A stretch of DNA of 64,000 nucleotides from JAWKWH01 sp965204295 (GTDB taxonomy: Bacteria > Pseudomonadota > Alphaproteobacteria > Rhizobiales > Rhizobiaceae), in assembly GCA_965204295.1 (NCBI GenBank), contig OZ241973.1:2108001-2172000 (forward strand). Reading direction: 5' to 3'. The first letter of the stretch is position 1; the number at the start of each line of letters is the position of its first letter. Below the pieces are notes generated by a model. The model ran no database searches, was not told the origin of the DNA, and saw only the letters and a list, made by a program, of their open reading frames with translations. The translations under genes and the position numbers were made by a program. Of the stretch, positions 53,398 to 62,674 are shown piece after piece.

Positions 53398-56061
53398 ATG
53401 ACCAAATGGGTTTACACTTTCGGCGGAGGGTCTGCCGAAGGCAAGGCTTCCGACAAAAGCCTGCTCGGCGGCAAGGGCGCCAATCTGGCCGAAATGTGCT
53501 CGCTGGGCCTGCCGGTCCCTCCAGGATTCACGATAATCACCGAGGCCTGCAACCGGTTTTTCGCGGACGGGCGCAGATACCCCGACGGACTTGAGGCTCA
53601 GGTCGGCGAAGCGCTTGGCCGGGTTGCGTCGATCACCGGCCGGCGGTTTGGCGACCCGGAAAATCTTCAGCTTGTTTCGGTTCGCTCCGGCGCGCGCGCA
53701 TCCATGCCGGGTATGATGGACACGGTTCTCAACCTCGGCCTCAATGATGAAACCGTCGCCGCGCTCGCGGCGGATTCAGGCGATGAACGTTTTGCATATG
53801 ACAGCTACCGTCGTTTTATCCAGATGTATTCCGACGTGGTCATGGGTCTGGACCACGAGGTTTTCGAGGAAATCCTCGAAGACGAAAAAGCGCGGCTTGA
53901 CCGTGAACTCGATACCGAACTAACCGCCGGTCAGTGGAAACACATCATCGACGTTTACAAGGCGAAAATCGTCGAGGAACTGCAAACGCCGTTTCCGCAG
54001 AACCCGAAAGAGCAGCTATGGGGCGCGATCGGCGCGGTGTTTTCCAGCTGGATGAATCCGCGCGCCATTACCTATCGCAAGCTGCACGACATTCCGGAAG
54101 CCTGGGGCACCGCCGTCAACATCCAGGCGATGGTTTTCGGCAACATGGGCGGGACGTCGGCGACCGGCGTGGCGTTTACCCGCAACCCTTCGACCGGCGA
54201 CAACAGCCTCTACGGAGAGTTTCTGGTCAACGCGCAGGGTGAGGATGTCGTCGCCGGAATTCGCACGCCGCAGAACATTACGGAGGCGGCCCGCATCGCC
54301 GCGGGTTCCGACCGGCCGTCGCTTGAAAAGCTGATGCCCGACGCATTCGATGAATTTCGTCAATTCGCGCGAAAACTGGAAGCTCACTATCACGACATGC
54401 AGGACCTCGAATTCACCGTCGAGCGTGGAAAATTGTGGATGCTGCAAACCCGTTCCGGCAAACGGACGGCGAAAGCGGCGCTGAAAATCGCCGCCGAGAT
54501 GGCGAATGAAGGCCTGCTCACCCGCGAGGAGGCGATATGCCGGATTGATCCGGCCTCGCTCGACCAGCTATTGCACCCGACGATCGATCCGGGCGCCCGG
54601 CGTGATGTCATCGGGGCGGGCCTGCCGGCCTCGCCCGGCGCGGCGACCGGCGAGATCGTGTTCACCTCCGACGAGGCCGAGCAGATGCGGGCGTCGGGCC
54701 GCAATGTCATTCTCGTCCGGGTGGAAACCAGCCCCGAGGATATCCACGGCATGCACGCCGCGGAGGGTATCTTGACGACGCGAGGCGGTATGACCAGTCA
54801 TGCCGCCGTGGTTGCCCGCGGCATGGGCAAGCCCTGCGTTTCCGGAGCCGGCGCGTGCCGCGTGGACTATCGCAACGAAACCCTGATCGCCATGGGCCGG
54901 GCGTTCAACAAGGGCGATGTGGTTACAATCGACGGCGGAACCGGGCAGGTGCTCAATGGCGCGGTGGCCATGTTGCAACCGGAATTGTCCGGTGAATTCG
55001 CGGCGATAATGGAGTGGGCCGACGAGGTGCGCCGCATGCGGGTGCGCACCAACGCCGAAACGCCGTCGGATGCGCGAACGGCGCGTTCCTTTGGCGCCGA
55101 GGGGATCGGACTTTGCCGTACCGAGCACATGTTCTTCGAGGGCGAACGCATTCTCGCCATGCGCGAGATGATTCTCGCCGACACGGAGAAGGGTCGCCGC
55201 GAGGCGCTCGCGCTGCTGCTGCCGATGCAGCGTTCCGATTTCGCCGAACTGTTCGAGATCATGGCCGGATTGCCGTTGACAATCCGCCTCCTCGATCCTC
55301 CTCTGCACGAATTTTTACCGAATACCGAAGAGGAAATCGCCGAAGTCGCCAACGCGATGGGTGTCCCGGCGGAAAAGATGAGGCTGCGCACCGAAGCGCT
55401 TCATGAGTTCAATCCAATGCTCGGCCATCGCGGCTGCCGGCTGGCGGTATCCTATCCGGAAATCGCTGAAATGCAGGCCCGCGCCATTTTCGAAGCGGCG
55501 GTCGAGGCGGGGAAAAAGGCCGGTAGTCATGTGGTTCCCGAAATCATGGTCCCGCTGGTCGGCATCGTGAAGGAACTGGACTATGTCAAGGCGCGCATCG
55601 ACGCGGTCGCCAAGGAGGTGATGGCGGAGACAGACGCCGAGATCGAATACCTAGTCGGCACGATGATCGAACTGCCGCGGGCCGCAATTTGCGCCGATGC
55701 GATCGCCGGGGCGGCGGAGTTCTTTTCTTTCGGCACCAACGATCTCACCCAGACCACGTTCGGCATATCGCGTGACGACGCTTCCGCTTTCATTGAGACC
55801 TACCGTCGGAAAGGGATTGTCGAACAGGATCCGTTCGTTTCGCTGGATACCGACGGTGTCGGGGAACTGGTCCGCATGGCGGCGGAGAAGGGACGCGCGA
55901 CGCGACCGGACATCAAACTCGGCATCTGCGGCGAACATGGCGGGGATCCGTCGTCGATCGCCTTTTGCGAGGCGGTGGGACTCGATTACGTATCCTGTTC
56001 GCCTTTCCGCGTACCGGTCGCAAGGCTCGCCGCCGCACAGGCGGCCGTGCGCAAGGGGTGA
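53398..56061 (+). CDS. ppdK: Pyruvate phosphate dikinase
   Basis: 887 residues, full length. N-terminal ATP-grasp domain starts MTKWVYTFGGGSAEGKASDK with LLGGKGANLAEMCSLGLPVP and MPGMMDTVLNLGLND. The swivelling phospho-His domain has the catalytic His in TTRGGMTSHAAVVARGMGKP. The C-terminal PEP/pyruvate TIM barrel contains GICGEHGGDPSS with the active-site Cys. It interconverts pyruvate, ATP and phosphate with PEP, AMP and PPi. ATG 53398 chosen; the frame opens at 53338. Confidence 0.98.
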   Translation: MTKWVYTFGGGSAEGKASDKSLLGGKGANLAEMCSLGLPVPPGFTIITEACNRFFADGRRYPDGLEAQVGEALGRVASITGRRFGDPENLQLVSVRSGARASMPGMMDTVLNLGLNDETVAALAADSGDERFAYDSYRRFIQMYSDVVMGLDHEVFEEILEDEKARLDRELDTELTAGQWKHIIDVYKAKIVEELQTPFPQNPKEQLWGAIGAVFSSWMNPRAITYRKLHDIPEAWGTAVNIQAMVFGNMGGTSATGVAFTRNPSTGDNSLYGEFLVNAQGEDVVAGIRTPQNITEAARIAAGSDRPSLEKLMPDAFDEFRQFARKLEAHYHDMQDLEFTVERGKLWMLQTRSGKRTAKAALKIAAEMANEGLLTREEAICRIDPASLDQLLHPTIDPGARRDVIGAGLPASPGAATGEIVFTSDEAEQMRASGRNVILVRVETSPEDIHGMHAAEGILTTRGGMTSHAAVVARGMGKPCVSGAGACRVDYRNETLIAMGRAFNKGDVVTIDGGTGQVLNGAVAMLQPELSGEFAAIMEWADEVRRMRVRTNAETPSDARTARSFGAEGIGLCRTEHMFFEGERILAMREMILADTEKGRREALALLLPMQRSDFAELFEIMAGLPLTIRLLDPPLHEFLPNTEEEIAEVANAMGVPAEKMRLRTEALHEFNPMLGHRGCRLAVSYPEIAEMQARAIFEAAVEAGKKAGSHVVPEIMVPLVGIVKELDYVKARIDAVAKEVMAETDAEIEYLVGTMIELPRAAICADAIAGAAEFFSFGTNDLTQTTFGISRDDASAFIETYRRKGIVEQDPFVSLDTDGVGELVRMAAEKGRATRPDIKLGICGEHGGDPSSIAFCEAVGLDYVSCSPFRVPVARLAAAQAAVRKG

Positions 56062-56071
56062 ACGCGCGGAT

Positions 56072-56097
56072 CATGCTCGTTTTGCGAAACGGGCATG
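56072..56097. terminator. Terminator-like hairpin between convergent ppdK and the small gene
   Basis: CATGCTCGTTT (56072-56082) pairs with AAACGGGCATG (56087-56097), one G-T wobble, 4-nt loop. It lies 11 nt after the ppdK stop and 9 nt after the end of the 57-residue gene on the other strand. There is no long T-run, but the T/A ends of the stem make it a plausible shared terminator. Confidence 0.6.
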
Positions 56098-56105
56098 ACC
56101 GGTGA

Positions 56106-56279
56106 TCAGATGATCTTTTCGAGCATATCTTTCATGCCCGCCCGCCATTCTGGCCCGTTTTGAACGGCGGCATGACAGGCATCCGCAAGTTCCTGCGGCC
56201 GATCTTCCGAGAGAACTCCGATCAGCAATTCGGCTTGCGCAAGGTCTTTTGGAATTTTGTCGAGTCCGGCCGGGTTCAT
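56106..56279 (-). CDS. Small hypothetical protein (57 residues) coupled to the DUF427 gene
   Basis: A frame of 57 residues beginning MNPAGLDKIPKDLAQAELLI and ending RAGMKDMLEKII. Its ATG overlaps the stop of the DUF427 gene by 4 nt (ATGA), and it is closed by a hairpin at 56072-56097, so it is likely translated. It is acidic and helical, with no TM segment or signal. I do not recognise a family. Confidence 0.65.
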   Translation of the reverse strand: MNPAGLDKIPKDLAQAELLIGVLSEDRPQELADACHAAVQNGPEWRAGMKDMLEKII

Positions 56280-56656
56280 CCCACTTCGATCTTCACCCGG
56301 TCGCCATAAAACGCGCCGTAGCCCCCGGTCTCCTCCATTTCGTCATACGGCGTTTCGTAGGACCACATGACGTCCGGTCCGGCATTACCGCCGGCAACAC
56401 GCCAGTAACTTGCATCTCCCTTGAACGGGCAATGCGTGGAACTGCCGGTTCGCGTCAGCCGCCCGAATCGTATGCAGGCGGCGGGAATATAGATAATTGC
56501 CGGGTAATCGCCCTCCCGCATGACGATGGCGTCGTCCGACCGGGCCAGTTCGGTCCCGTCGATGGTCACGGCGACAGGCTTTCCGAGGGGATCGAGAGCG
56601 ATCGTATGACCCGGGCGCCCGGCAAATCCCCCGGGGGGGGGGGCGGAAATTGTCAT
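56276..56656 (-). CDS. DUF427 domain protein
   Basis: 126 residues from MTISAPPPGG. The DUF427 fold is visible: VTIDGTELARSDDAIVMREG, then AIIYIPAACIRFGRLTRTGS, then STHCPFKGDASYWRVAGG and DVMWSYETPYDEMEETGGYG. The CPFKG-type motif (TxCPxKG) is the most conserved. The protein function is unknown. An 11-base C-run (G on the plus strand, 56633-56643) begins 12 bases into the coding region, so slippage would shift the frame. Confidence 0.9.
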   Translation of the reverse strand: MTISAPPPGGFAGRPGHTIALDPLGKPVAVTIDGTELARSDDAIVMREGDYPAIIYIPAACIRFGRLTRTGSSTHCPFKGDASYWRVAGGNAGPDVMWSYETPYDEMEETGGYGAFYGDRVKIEVG

Positions 56657-56672
56657 TGCCGCCCTCCCGAGT

Positions 56673-58064
56673 TCACGCGGTGCGCGGTTTTTCTTTCGAT
56701 ACCCAGGCTTCGGTGTCGTCGAGCGCACCCTCAAGCCGGTCAAATAATTCATCAAGCTCTTCCGGCGAGATAATCATCGGCGGGCAGATGGCGATCGTAT
56801 CGCCGATTGCCCGTAATACCGCCCCGCGGTTTTCCAGGAACTTCGAGAGTTGCGGTCCGACGCCCCGGGATGGATCGAACGACTGCCTGCCGGTCTTGTT
56901 CGCCACCAGTTCCACGCCGCCCACGAGACCGCAATACCTCGTTTCGCCGACCAGCGGGTGCTCCGACAGCCGGCGCAGGCGTTCGGAAAATGCCGGTGTG
57001 AGACTGCGGACATGGCCGGGAATGTCCCGCCTCTTGTAGATTTCGATTGCTTTCACGCCGAGCGCGCAACACAGGGGGTGGCCGCCATATGTATAGCCAT
57101 GGCCGAACGTTCCGAGCGTGGCCGAGTGATCGACATAGGCCTGATAAACATCCTCGGGCGCCATCACCGCGCCAAGCGGCGCATATGCGGCGGTCAGTTG
57201 TTTTGCCGCGGAGATCGTCGTCGGACGCATCCCAAGCGTTTGGCATCCCCACCAGTTTCCGGTGCGTCCGAATCCGGTTATCACCTCATCGCCGACCAGC
57301 ATGATGTCGTGCTCGTCGAGAATCGGCCGGATTGCCTCGAAATAACCCTTCGGCGGCACGATTACGCCTCCGGCTCCCATCACCGGTTCCGCGATCATCG
57401 CGGCGATCGTCTCCGGGCCTTCCCGTTCGATCAGCGTTTGCAGATTGCCGGCGAGCCGCTTCACGAATTCGTCCTCGGTTTCTCCATCCCGGCCAAACCG
57501 GTAGTGATGCGGGCAATCGGCGTGCAGCACCCGGTCGACCGGCAGGTCGAATCCGTCGTGCGCAAAGGGCAGTCCGGTCAGCGAGCCGCTCATGATCGTA
57601 ACGCCGTGATAGGCTTTCACGCGGCTGATGATCTTTTTCTTCTCCGGTCGTCCGAGCGCGTTGTTCAGGTACCAGGCAAGCTTGACCTGCGTATCGTTCG
57701 CCTCCGATCCGGAAGAGGTGAAGAACACTTTCGAGACGGGGACGGGAGCAAGCTCCTTGAGCGCTTCCGCCAACTCGATCGCCGGTTCCATCCCCTTGGC
57801 GCCGAACAGATGGTAGTAGGGCAGGGTGCGCATCTGCTCCGTGGCGGCTTCAATCATCTCCTCGTCGCCAAACCCGAGCCCGGCGCACCAAAGACCGGCC
57901 ATGCCCTCCAGATATTCCCTCCCCCGCGTGTCGTAGATATAGACGCCCTTGCCGCGGGACATGACCAGCGGACCCGACTGCGGCAATTTGTGCAGCGGCG
58001 TGTAGGGGTGAAGGATCGATTCGATGTCCCGTGTCTGGACATTGGTCAGAGGAAGGTCGTTCAT
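56673..58064 (-). CDS. Class III PLP-dependent aminotransferase
   Basis: 463 residues from MNDLPLTNVQTRDIESILHP. Omega-aminotransferase features: GVYIYDTRGREYLEGMAGLW, the Ser/Glu-rich VFFTSSGSEANDTQVKLAWY, AYHGVTIMSGSLTGL, the conserved Asp in VGDEVITGFGRTGNWWGC, and the PLP Lys in ISAAKQLTAAYAPLGAVM. The nearest types act on taurine, beta-alanine or putrescine-like amines with pyruvate, but the substrate cannot be read from this. It ends 16 nt before DUF427. Confidence 0.94.
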   Translation of the reverse strand: MNDLPLTNVQTRDIESILHPYTPLHKLPQSGPLVMSRGKGVYIYDTRGREYLEGMAGLWCAGLGFGDEEMIEAATEQMRTLPYYHLFGAKGMEPAIELAEALKELAPVPVSKVFFTSSGSEANDTQVKLAWYLNNALGRPEKKKIISRVKAYHGVTIMSGSLTGLPFAHDGFDLPVDRVLHADCPHHYRFGRDGETEDEFVKRLAGNLQTLIEREGPETIAAMIAEPVMGAGGVIVPPKGYFEAIRPILDEHDIMLVGDEVITGFGRTGNWWGCQTLGMRPTTISAAKQLTAAYAPLGAVMAPEDVYQAYVDHSATLGTFGHGYTYGGHPLCCALGVKAIEIYKRRDIPGHVRSLTPAFSERLRRLSEHPLVGETRYCGLVGGVELVANKTGRQSFDPSRGVGPQLSKFLENRGAVLRAIGDTIAICPPMIISPEELDELFDRLEGALDDTEAWVSKEKPRTA

Positions 58065-58329
58065 GCGCAAAGGCTCCCGGCGGATTTTCCGCAAGCCTAG
58101 AGCGCTTCACCCTCGAATGGCAACATTCGACCGCCTTCGCGGTCTGGCGGGGGTCGCGGGATCGTCAGGCTTGCGCGGCAACGGTCCCGTTGAACTTTGC
58201 CGCCGTCAATGGCCGCAATGCGGCAAAAAGGGTGGAAGCACATGAGACCGCTGGACAAATTCGACATGGCTGTCGCAATATCATTTGAAACACGGGCGAC
58301 GGACATCGAAAAGCATCGGGAGGATATTG

Positions 58330-59955
58330 ATGCTGGGAACAATGCAGGACTGGCCGCTGCTGTGCCACAAGATCCTGGACCATGCGGCGCTCCAGCACCC
58401 GCGTCGGAAAATCGTGTCGCGATCCGTTGAAGGGCCGATCGTCAGAACGACCTACAGGGACATTCACACCCGCGCGCTGAAGGTCGCGCAGCGATTGAGC
58501 CGCGACGGATTTGGCGTGGGCGACCGGATCGCGACGCTGGCCTGGAACACCGCCCGTCATCTCGAAGCATGGTACGGAATAATGGGCATGGGCGGCGTTT
58601 ACCATACATTGAACCCGCGTCTGTTTCCCGATCAGATCGCGTGGATAATGAACCACGCCCGGGATCGCGCGATATTCGTTGACCTGACCTTTCTGCCGAT
58701 CGTCGAAAAGATCGCCTTGAATGTCGGCTCTCTGGGCAGGGTCGTCGTTCTGACCGACGAAGCCAGCCTGCCGGAAACCGGTCTGCCGGACGTGGTCGCT
58801 TATGAAGAATGGCTCGCTGAGGCGGATGGCGATTTCGAATGGGCGTCGCTTGATGAAAACGCGGCGAGCGGCATGTGCTACACCTCCGGCACCACCGGGG
58901 ATCCCAAAGGCGTGGTCTACAGCCATCGCTCGAATGTCATTCACGCGCTCTTCTCCAGCCTGCCCGATTCGATATCCATGTCGTCTTCGTCCGTCGTTCT
59001 TCCGGTTGTGCCGATGTTTCACGCCAATGCCTGGGGAATTGCCCATTCGGCTCCGATGGCCGGCGCGAAGATGGTCATGCCGGGAGGCCGAATGGACGGA
59101 GAAGCGATTTACGAATTGCTGGATAGCGAAAAAGTCGATCTGACAGCCGCCGTCCCCACGGTCTGGTTGATGCTGTTGCAGTTTTTGGAGGAAACCGGCA
59201 AGAAACTGCCTTACCTGAAAAAGGTCGTCATTGGAGGGTCGGCATGTCCGCGCTCAATGACGAAAAAATTCCAGGAAGAGTTCGATGTCGATGTCATTCA
59301 TGCCTGGGGAATGACGGAAATGAGTCCGCTCGGCAGCCTCGGCACGCAAAAGCCGCAATTGAAAAACCTGCAAGGCGAGGAACTGCTCGACATGAAGGGC
59401 AAGCAGGGATACGCGCCGTTTGGCGTCGAGATGAAAGTCACCGACGACGATGACAACGTGCTGCCCTGGGACGGAAAGACGTTTGGCCGGCTGAAGGTGC
59501 GCGGACCCGCGATAGCGGGGTCGTACTATGGCGGGGCCGGCGCGGAGCAGTTCGATGACGATAACTGGTTCGACACCGGCGACGTCGCGCATATCGACGA
59601 AGACGGTTACATGCAGATTACCGACCGGGCCAAGGACGTGATCAAGTCCGGCGGGGAATGGATCTCGACCATCGATCTGGAAAATCTCGCCGTCGGGCAC
59701 CCCGATGTCGCCGAGGCCGCGGTAATAGGCATTGCCCACCCGAAATGGGATGAAAGGCCGCTGCTCGTCATCGTCAGAAAACCGGATCGGAACCCGGCCA
59801 AGGGCGACATTCTGGAATTCATGGAAGGCAAGATCGCCAAATGGTGGATGCCCGACGATGTCGAATTCGTCGACGAGATCCCGCACACGGCGACCGGCAA
59901 GATCCAGAAGACGATATTGCGCGAACGATTCAAGGGCTATCGATTTGCGTCGTGA
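58330..59955 (+). CDS. AMP-dependent acyl-CoA synthetase (fatty-acid or DmdB-like)
   Basis: 541 residues from MLGTMQDWPLLCHKILDHAA, with GGGAGG upstream. ANL-superfamily motifs: the ATP-loop YTSGTTGDPKGVVYSHRSNV, GWGMTEMSPL-type A5 (HAWGMTEMSPLGSLGT), WFDTGDVAHIDEDGYMQITD (A7), and the catalytic Lys near the end in TATGKIQKTILRER. The N-terminal match to medium/long-chain ligases and to DmdB (methylthiopropionyl-CoA ligase) is about equal by eye. Divergent from the aminotransferase. Confidence 0.94.
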   Translation: MLGTMQDWPLLCHKILDHAALQHPRRKIVSRSVEGPIVRTTYRDIHTRALKVAQRLSRDGFGVGDRIATLAWNTARHLEAWYGIMGMGGVYHTLNPRLFPDQIAWIMNHARDRAIFVDLTFLPIVEKIALNVGSLGRVVVLTDEASLPETGLPDVVAYEEWLAEADGDFEWASLDENAASGMCYTSGTTGDPKGVVYSHRSNVIHALFSSLPDSISMSSSSVVLPVVPMFHANAWGIAHSAPMAGAKMVMPGGRMDGEAIYELLDSEKVDLTAAVPTVWLMLLQFLEETGKKLPYLKKVVIGGSACPRSMTKKFQEEFDVDVIHAWGMTEMSPLGSLGTQKPQLKNLQGEELLDMKGKQGYAPFGVEMKVTDDDDNVLPWDGKTFGRLKVRGPAIAGSYYGGAGAEQFDDDNWFDTGDVAHIDEDGYMQITDRAKDVIKSGGEWISTIDLENLAVGHPDVAEAAVIGIAHPKWDERPLLVIVRKPDRNPAKGDILEFMEGKIAKWWMPDDVEFVDEIPHTATGKIQKTILRERFKGYRFAS

Positions 59956-60085
59956 GTTTCGACCGGTTCGGTCGTTGAATTGCCATGGTCGCATAAGTCT
60001 TGCGCCGCATTTTCCCCGACGGTCTTGATGACGACGCGGCGACCCGGTCGGTCAACCGGACAATGGCCTGCGAGAAAGCCGGATT

Positions 60086-60991
60086 TCAGGCCGGATTGAA
60101 AACCCCGTCAAGGGCCGGCGGCCCTTCGCTGGAGACGATGCTCCGGGCCGCGAGGTCTTCCAGATGTGCGAGGACCGACAGGCCGGCCGCGCCGAACAGC
60201 CGGGGATCGGCGTCTTTGTAAATCGAGCGCACCATTTGCGAAATGGTCCTGTCTCCCGCCCCGATGCGCTCCAATATCGCCCGTTCCCGCATTTTGCGAT
60301 GGGCCTTGAGGCCGCGCACGAATTGCGCCGGCCTTGACAATCGCCCGCCGTGACCGGGCAGATACAGTCGATCGTCGCGTCCAAGCAGCTTGTCGAGGGA
60401 TCGCATGTAATCCGCCATCGCCCCATCCGGCGGTGCGACGACGGACGTTGCCCAGCTCATGACGTGGTCGGCGGAGAAGAGAATACCCGTTCCCTCCAGC
60501 GCGAACGACAGATGGTTGGCGGTGTGCCCCGGAGTTTCTATGGCCGTGATCGCCCAGCCGTCTCCGGAGATTGTCATGCCGTCCGACAGGTTCATGTCCG
60601 GAGCGAAGTCCGTGTCGGCGCTCGCATCAAGCGGGTTTGTTTCCCCGACCGCCAGTTCGCGCGCCGGGCGATGGCGGCCCTCCGCGGCGATCGTTGCGCC
60701 GGTTTCCGCCTGCAATCGCGCCGCCAGCGGCGAGTGATCGCGATGCGTGTGGCTGACGAAAACGTGCGAAACGGGCCTTCCGCCGATTGCGGCCTTCAGC
60801 GCGTTGAAATGTCTGTCGTCGTCCGGGCCGGGGTCGATGACAGCCAGAGTATCGGCGCCGACGATGTAGGTGTTGGTGCCGTGAAACGTGAACGGACCCG
60901 GATTGTCGACGGTCAGCCGTTGAACGCCGGGCGAGACGTCGACGGCGACTCCGTGGGACGGATCGAACGCGGTGTTGAATTCCAATACCAT
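60086..60991 (-). CDS. MBL-fold metallo-hydrolase (LACTB2-like)
   Basis: 301 residues. The metal motif THRDH lies in VFVSHTHRDHSPLAARLQ, with the further ligands His in ETPGHTANHLSFAL and Asp in LFSADHVMSW, and the last His in LYLPGHGG. The C-terminal winged region (HRKMRERAILERIGAGDRTI) resembles human LACTB2, a single-strand RNA endonuclease; whether this protein acts on RNA or on thioesters is unknown. Confidence 0.93.
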   Translation of the reverse strand: MVLEFNTAFDPSHGVAVDVSPGVQRLTVDNPGPFTFHGTNTYIVGADTLAVIDPGPDDDRHFNALKAAIGGRPVSHVFVSHTHRDHSPLAARLQAETGATIAAEGRHRPARELAVGETNPLDASADTDFAPDMNLSDGMTISGDGWAITAIETPGHTANHLSFALEGTGILFSADHVMSWATSVVAPPDGAMADYMRSLDKLLGRDDRLYLPGHGGRLSRPAQFVRGLKAHRKMRERAILERIGAGDRTISQMVRSIYKDADPRLFGAAGLSVLAHLEDLAARSIVSSEGPPALDGVFNPA

Positions 60992-61133
60992 CGGCCCGTT
61001 CCCTGACGGTGATGCGGATTCCGGTGATTATCGTGACATAACGGGTTCGTCGCGCTTGTGACCTAGCACGCGTCTTCGTATAGGCATAGCGGCCATTCGA
61101 CCGACTGTTTTCTCAACCAAAATGGAGATACAA

Positions 61134-61721
61134 ATGTCCAACGTTTCCGGCCGGCAGGCCATCGTTCCGGCGCTCCTCGGCGACCGACAGACCGGCGGCA
61201 TCGTCTGGAAGGCCTTTCTCGTTATTGCCGGTTCGCTGATCATAGCCCTGGCTGCCCGTGTGCAGGCGCCGTTCTGGCCGGTGCCGGCCACTCTGCAAAC
61301 ACTGGCGATTTTCACCATTGCCGCGACCTATGGGCGAAATCTGGCGGTTCTCACTCTTCTCGCATACCTTGCCGAAGGCGCGATCGGACTTCCGGTTTTC
61401 GCAAAAGGTGGAGGTCTCGCCTATTTCGCCGGTCCGACGACGGGTTACCTGGCCGGCTTTGTCATTGCCGCCGCGATCACCGGGGCGGCCGCCGACCGGG
61501 GCTGGGCATTGAGCCCGTTCAAATTGTTTGGCGCCAATCTGGTTGGCGAGATCGTCATTCTCGCGCTGGGCGCCGCCTGGATCGCCATGGTTTTTGGCGC
61601 CGACAAGGCTTTCGCGTGGGGCGTCGGTCCCTTCATAGTGACCGATCTGATCAAGATCGCGCTCGCCTCCGTCATCGTGCCCGCATTGTCGGTCGCGGCC
61701 GCGAGGTTTGCGGGACGTTAG
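61134..61721 (+). CDS. bioY: Biotin transporter BioY
   Basis: 195 residues from MSNVSGRQAIVPALLGDRQT with GGAG upstream (ATG 61122 is an alternative). Six TM helices. BioY signature ALAARVQAPFWPVPATLQTL, then AYLAEGAIGLPVFAKGGGLA and GPTTGYLAGFVIAAAITG. BioY is the biotin-binding S component of the ECF transporter. No energising bioMN genes are seen here. No BirA or BioR operator was recognised upstream. Confidence 0.96.
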   Translation: MSNVSGRQAIVPALLGDRQTGGIVWKAFLVIAGSLIIALAARVQAPFWPVPATLQTLAIFTIAATYGRNLAVLTLLAYLAEGAIGLPVFAKGGGLAYFAGPTTGYLAGFVIAAAITGAAADRGWALSPFKLFGANLVGEIVILALGAAWIAMVFGADKAFAWGVGPFIVTDLIKIALASVIVPALSVAAARFAGR

Positions 61722-61730
61722 CAACGAAAT

Positions 61731-61763
61731 CGCATCCGGGCGGTTCTCAATCGCCCGGATGCG
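61731..61763. terminator. Perfect 12-bp stem between convergent bioY and rfbD
   Basis: CGCATCCGGGCG (61731-61742) pairs exactly with CGCCCGGATGCG (61752-61763) around a 9-nt loop. It lies 10 nt after the bioY stop and 16 nt after the end of rfbD. It has no T-run, so a bidirectional terminator or RNA-stability element is likely but its efficiency is unknown. Confidence 0.65.
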
Positions 61764-61779
61764 GGATTATGTCCGGAGC

Positions 61780-62670
61780 CTATGGCCGTTTTGACCGGTC
61801 CATGAGAAGGCGGACGACATCGCGGCAGGAGTTTTTCCAGGCGGGCATTTTCCAATTGAAGCACTCTTCAAATTTTTCGTTGGACAAACGGGAATTGGCC
61901 GGTCGTCTCGCCGGTGTGGGATAATCGCGGGTCGGAATATCGGCGACGTCGCACCAGGGGCCGCCCATGTCGCGGCTGACCGCATAGATTTCCCGCGCGA
62001 ATTCGGCCCAGCTCGCGCCGCCGCGTCCGGTAAGGTGGCGGATGCCGAAATTTCCGGAACCGCCGCGCGACATGACGGATGACGCCGCGTGCAGCAATCC
62101 CCTGGCGAGATCGCGCGCCGATGTCGGATTGCCGATCTGGTCGGCGACCACCGTCAGGCGGTCGCGGTCGCCGGCCAGACGCAACATCGTCCGTGCGAAG
62201 TTTTGACCGACGTCGCTGTAGACCCAGGCGGTTCGAACGATCAAATGTTTCGGATTCGCCGCCGCGACCGCATGCTCGCCGGCAAGTTTCGAGGCGCCGT
62301 AGACGCCGGTCGGTCCGGTTTCATCCTCCTCCACATAGGGATCGGGCTTCTCGCCCGAAAACACATAGTCCGTCGACACATGAATCACCGGAAGACCGGC
62401 GTCGGCGGCGGCCGCCGCGACGTTTCCCGCTCCATCCCGGTTTACCGCATATGCCGCGTCCGGTTCGGATTCCGCCTTGTCCACCGCCGTGTAGGCGGCC
62501 GCGTTGATCACGATATCGGGTTCATGCGCCCCGATCGCGCCGGCGATCGTATCCTTCCGGCAAATGTCCAGTTCGGGCCGGCCGGCCGAACGCACGACAA
62601 ATTCGCGACCGTTTTCCAGCGCGAGTTTCCGGGCCAATTGGCCCTTGCGGCCGATAACCAGAATACGCAA
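61780..62670 (-). CDS. rfbD: dTDP-4-dehydrorhamnose reductase
   Basis: 296 residues, from a TTG (RILVIGRKGQLARKLALE) with GGCGGAG upstream. The short-chain dehydrogenase fold is plain: the NADPH loop GRKGQLA, VINAAAYTAVDKAESEPDAA, HVSTDYVFSGEKPDPYVEED, and the active-site YGASKLAGEH. It performs the last step of dTDP-L-rhamnose synthesis. It follows rfbB by 4 nt. Confidence 0.96.
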   Translation of the reverse strand: MRILVIGRKGQLARKLALENGREFVVRSAGRPELDICRKDTIAGAIGAHEPDIVINAAAYTAVDKAESEPDAAYAVNRDGAGNVAAAAADAGLPVIHVSTDYVFSGEKPDPYVEEDETGPTGVYGASKLAGEHAVAAANPKHLIVRTAWVYSDVGQNFARTMLRLAGDRDRLTVVADQIGNPTSARDLARGLLHAASSVMSRGGSGNFGIRHLTGRGGASWAEFAREIYAVSRDMGGPWCDVADIPTRDYPTPARRPANSRLSNEKFEECFNWKMPAWKNSCRDVVRLLMDRSKRP

Positions 62671-62674
62671 CGGG

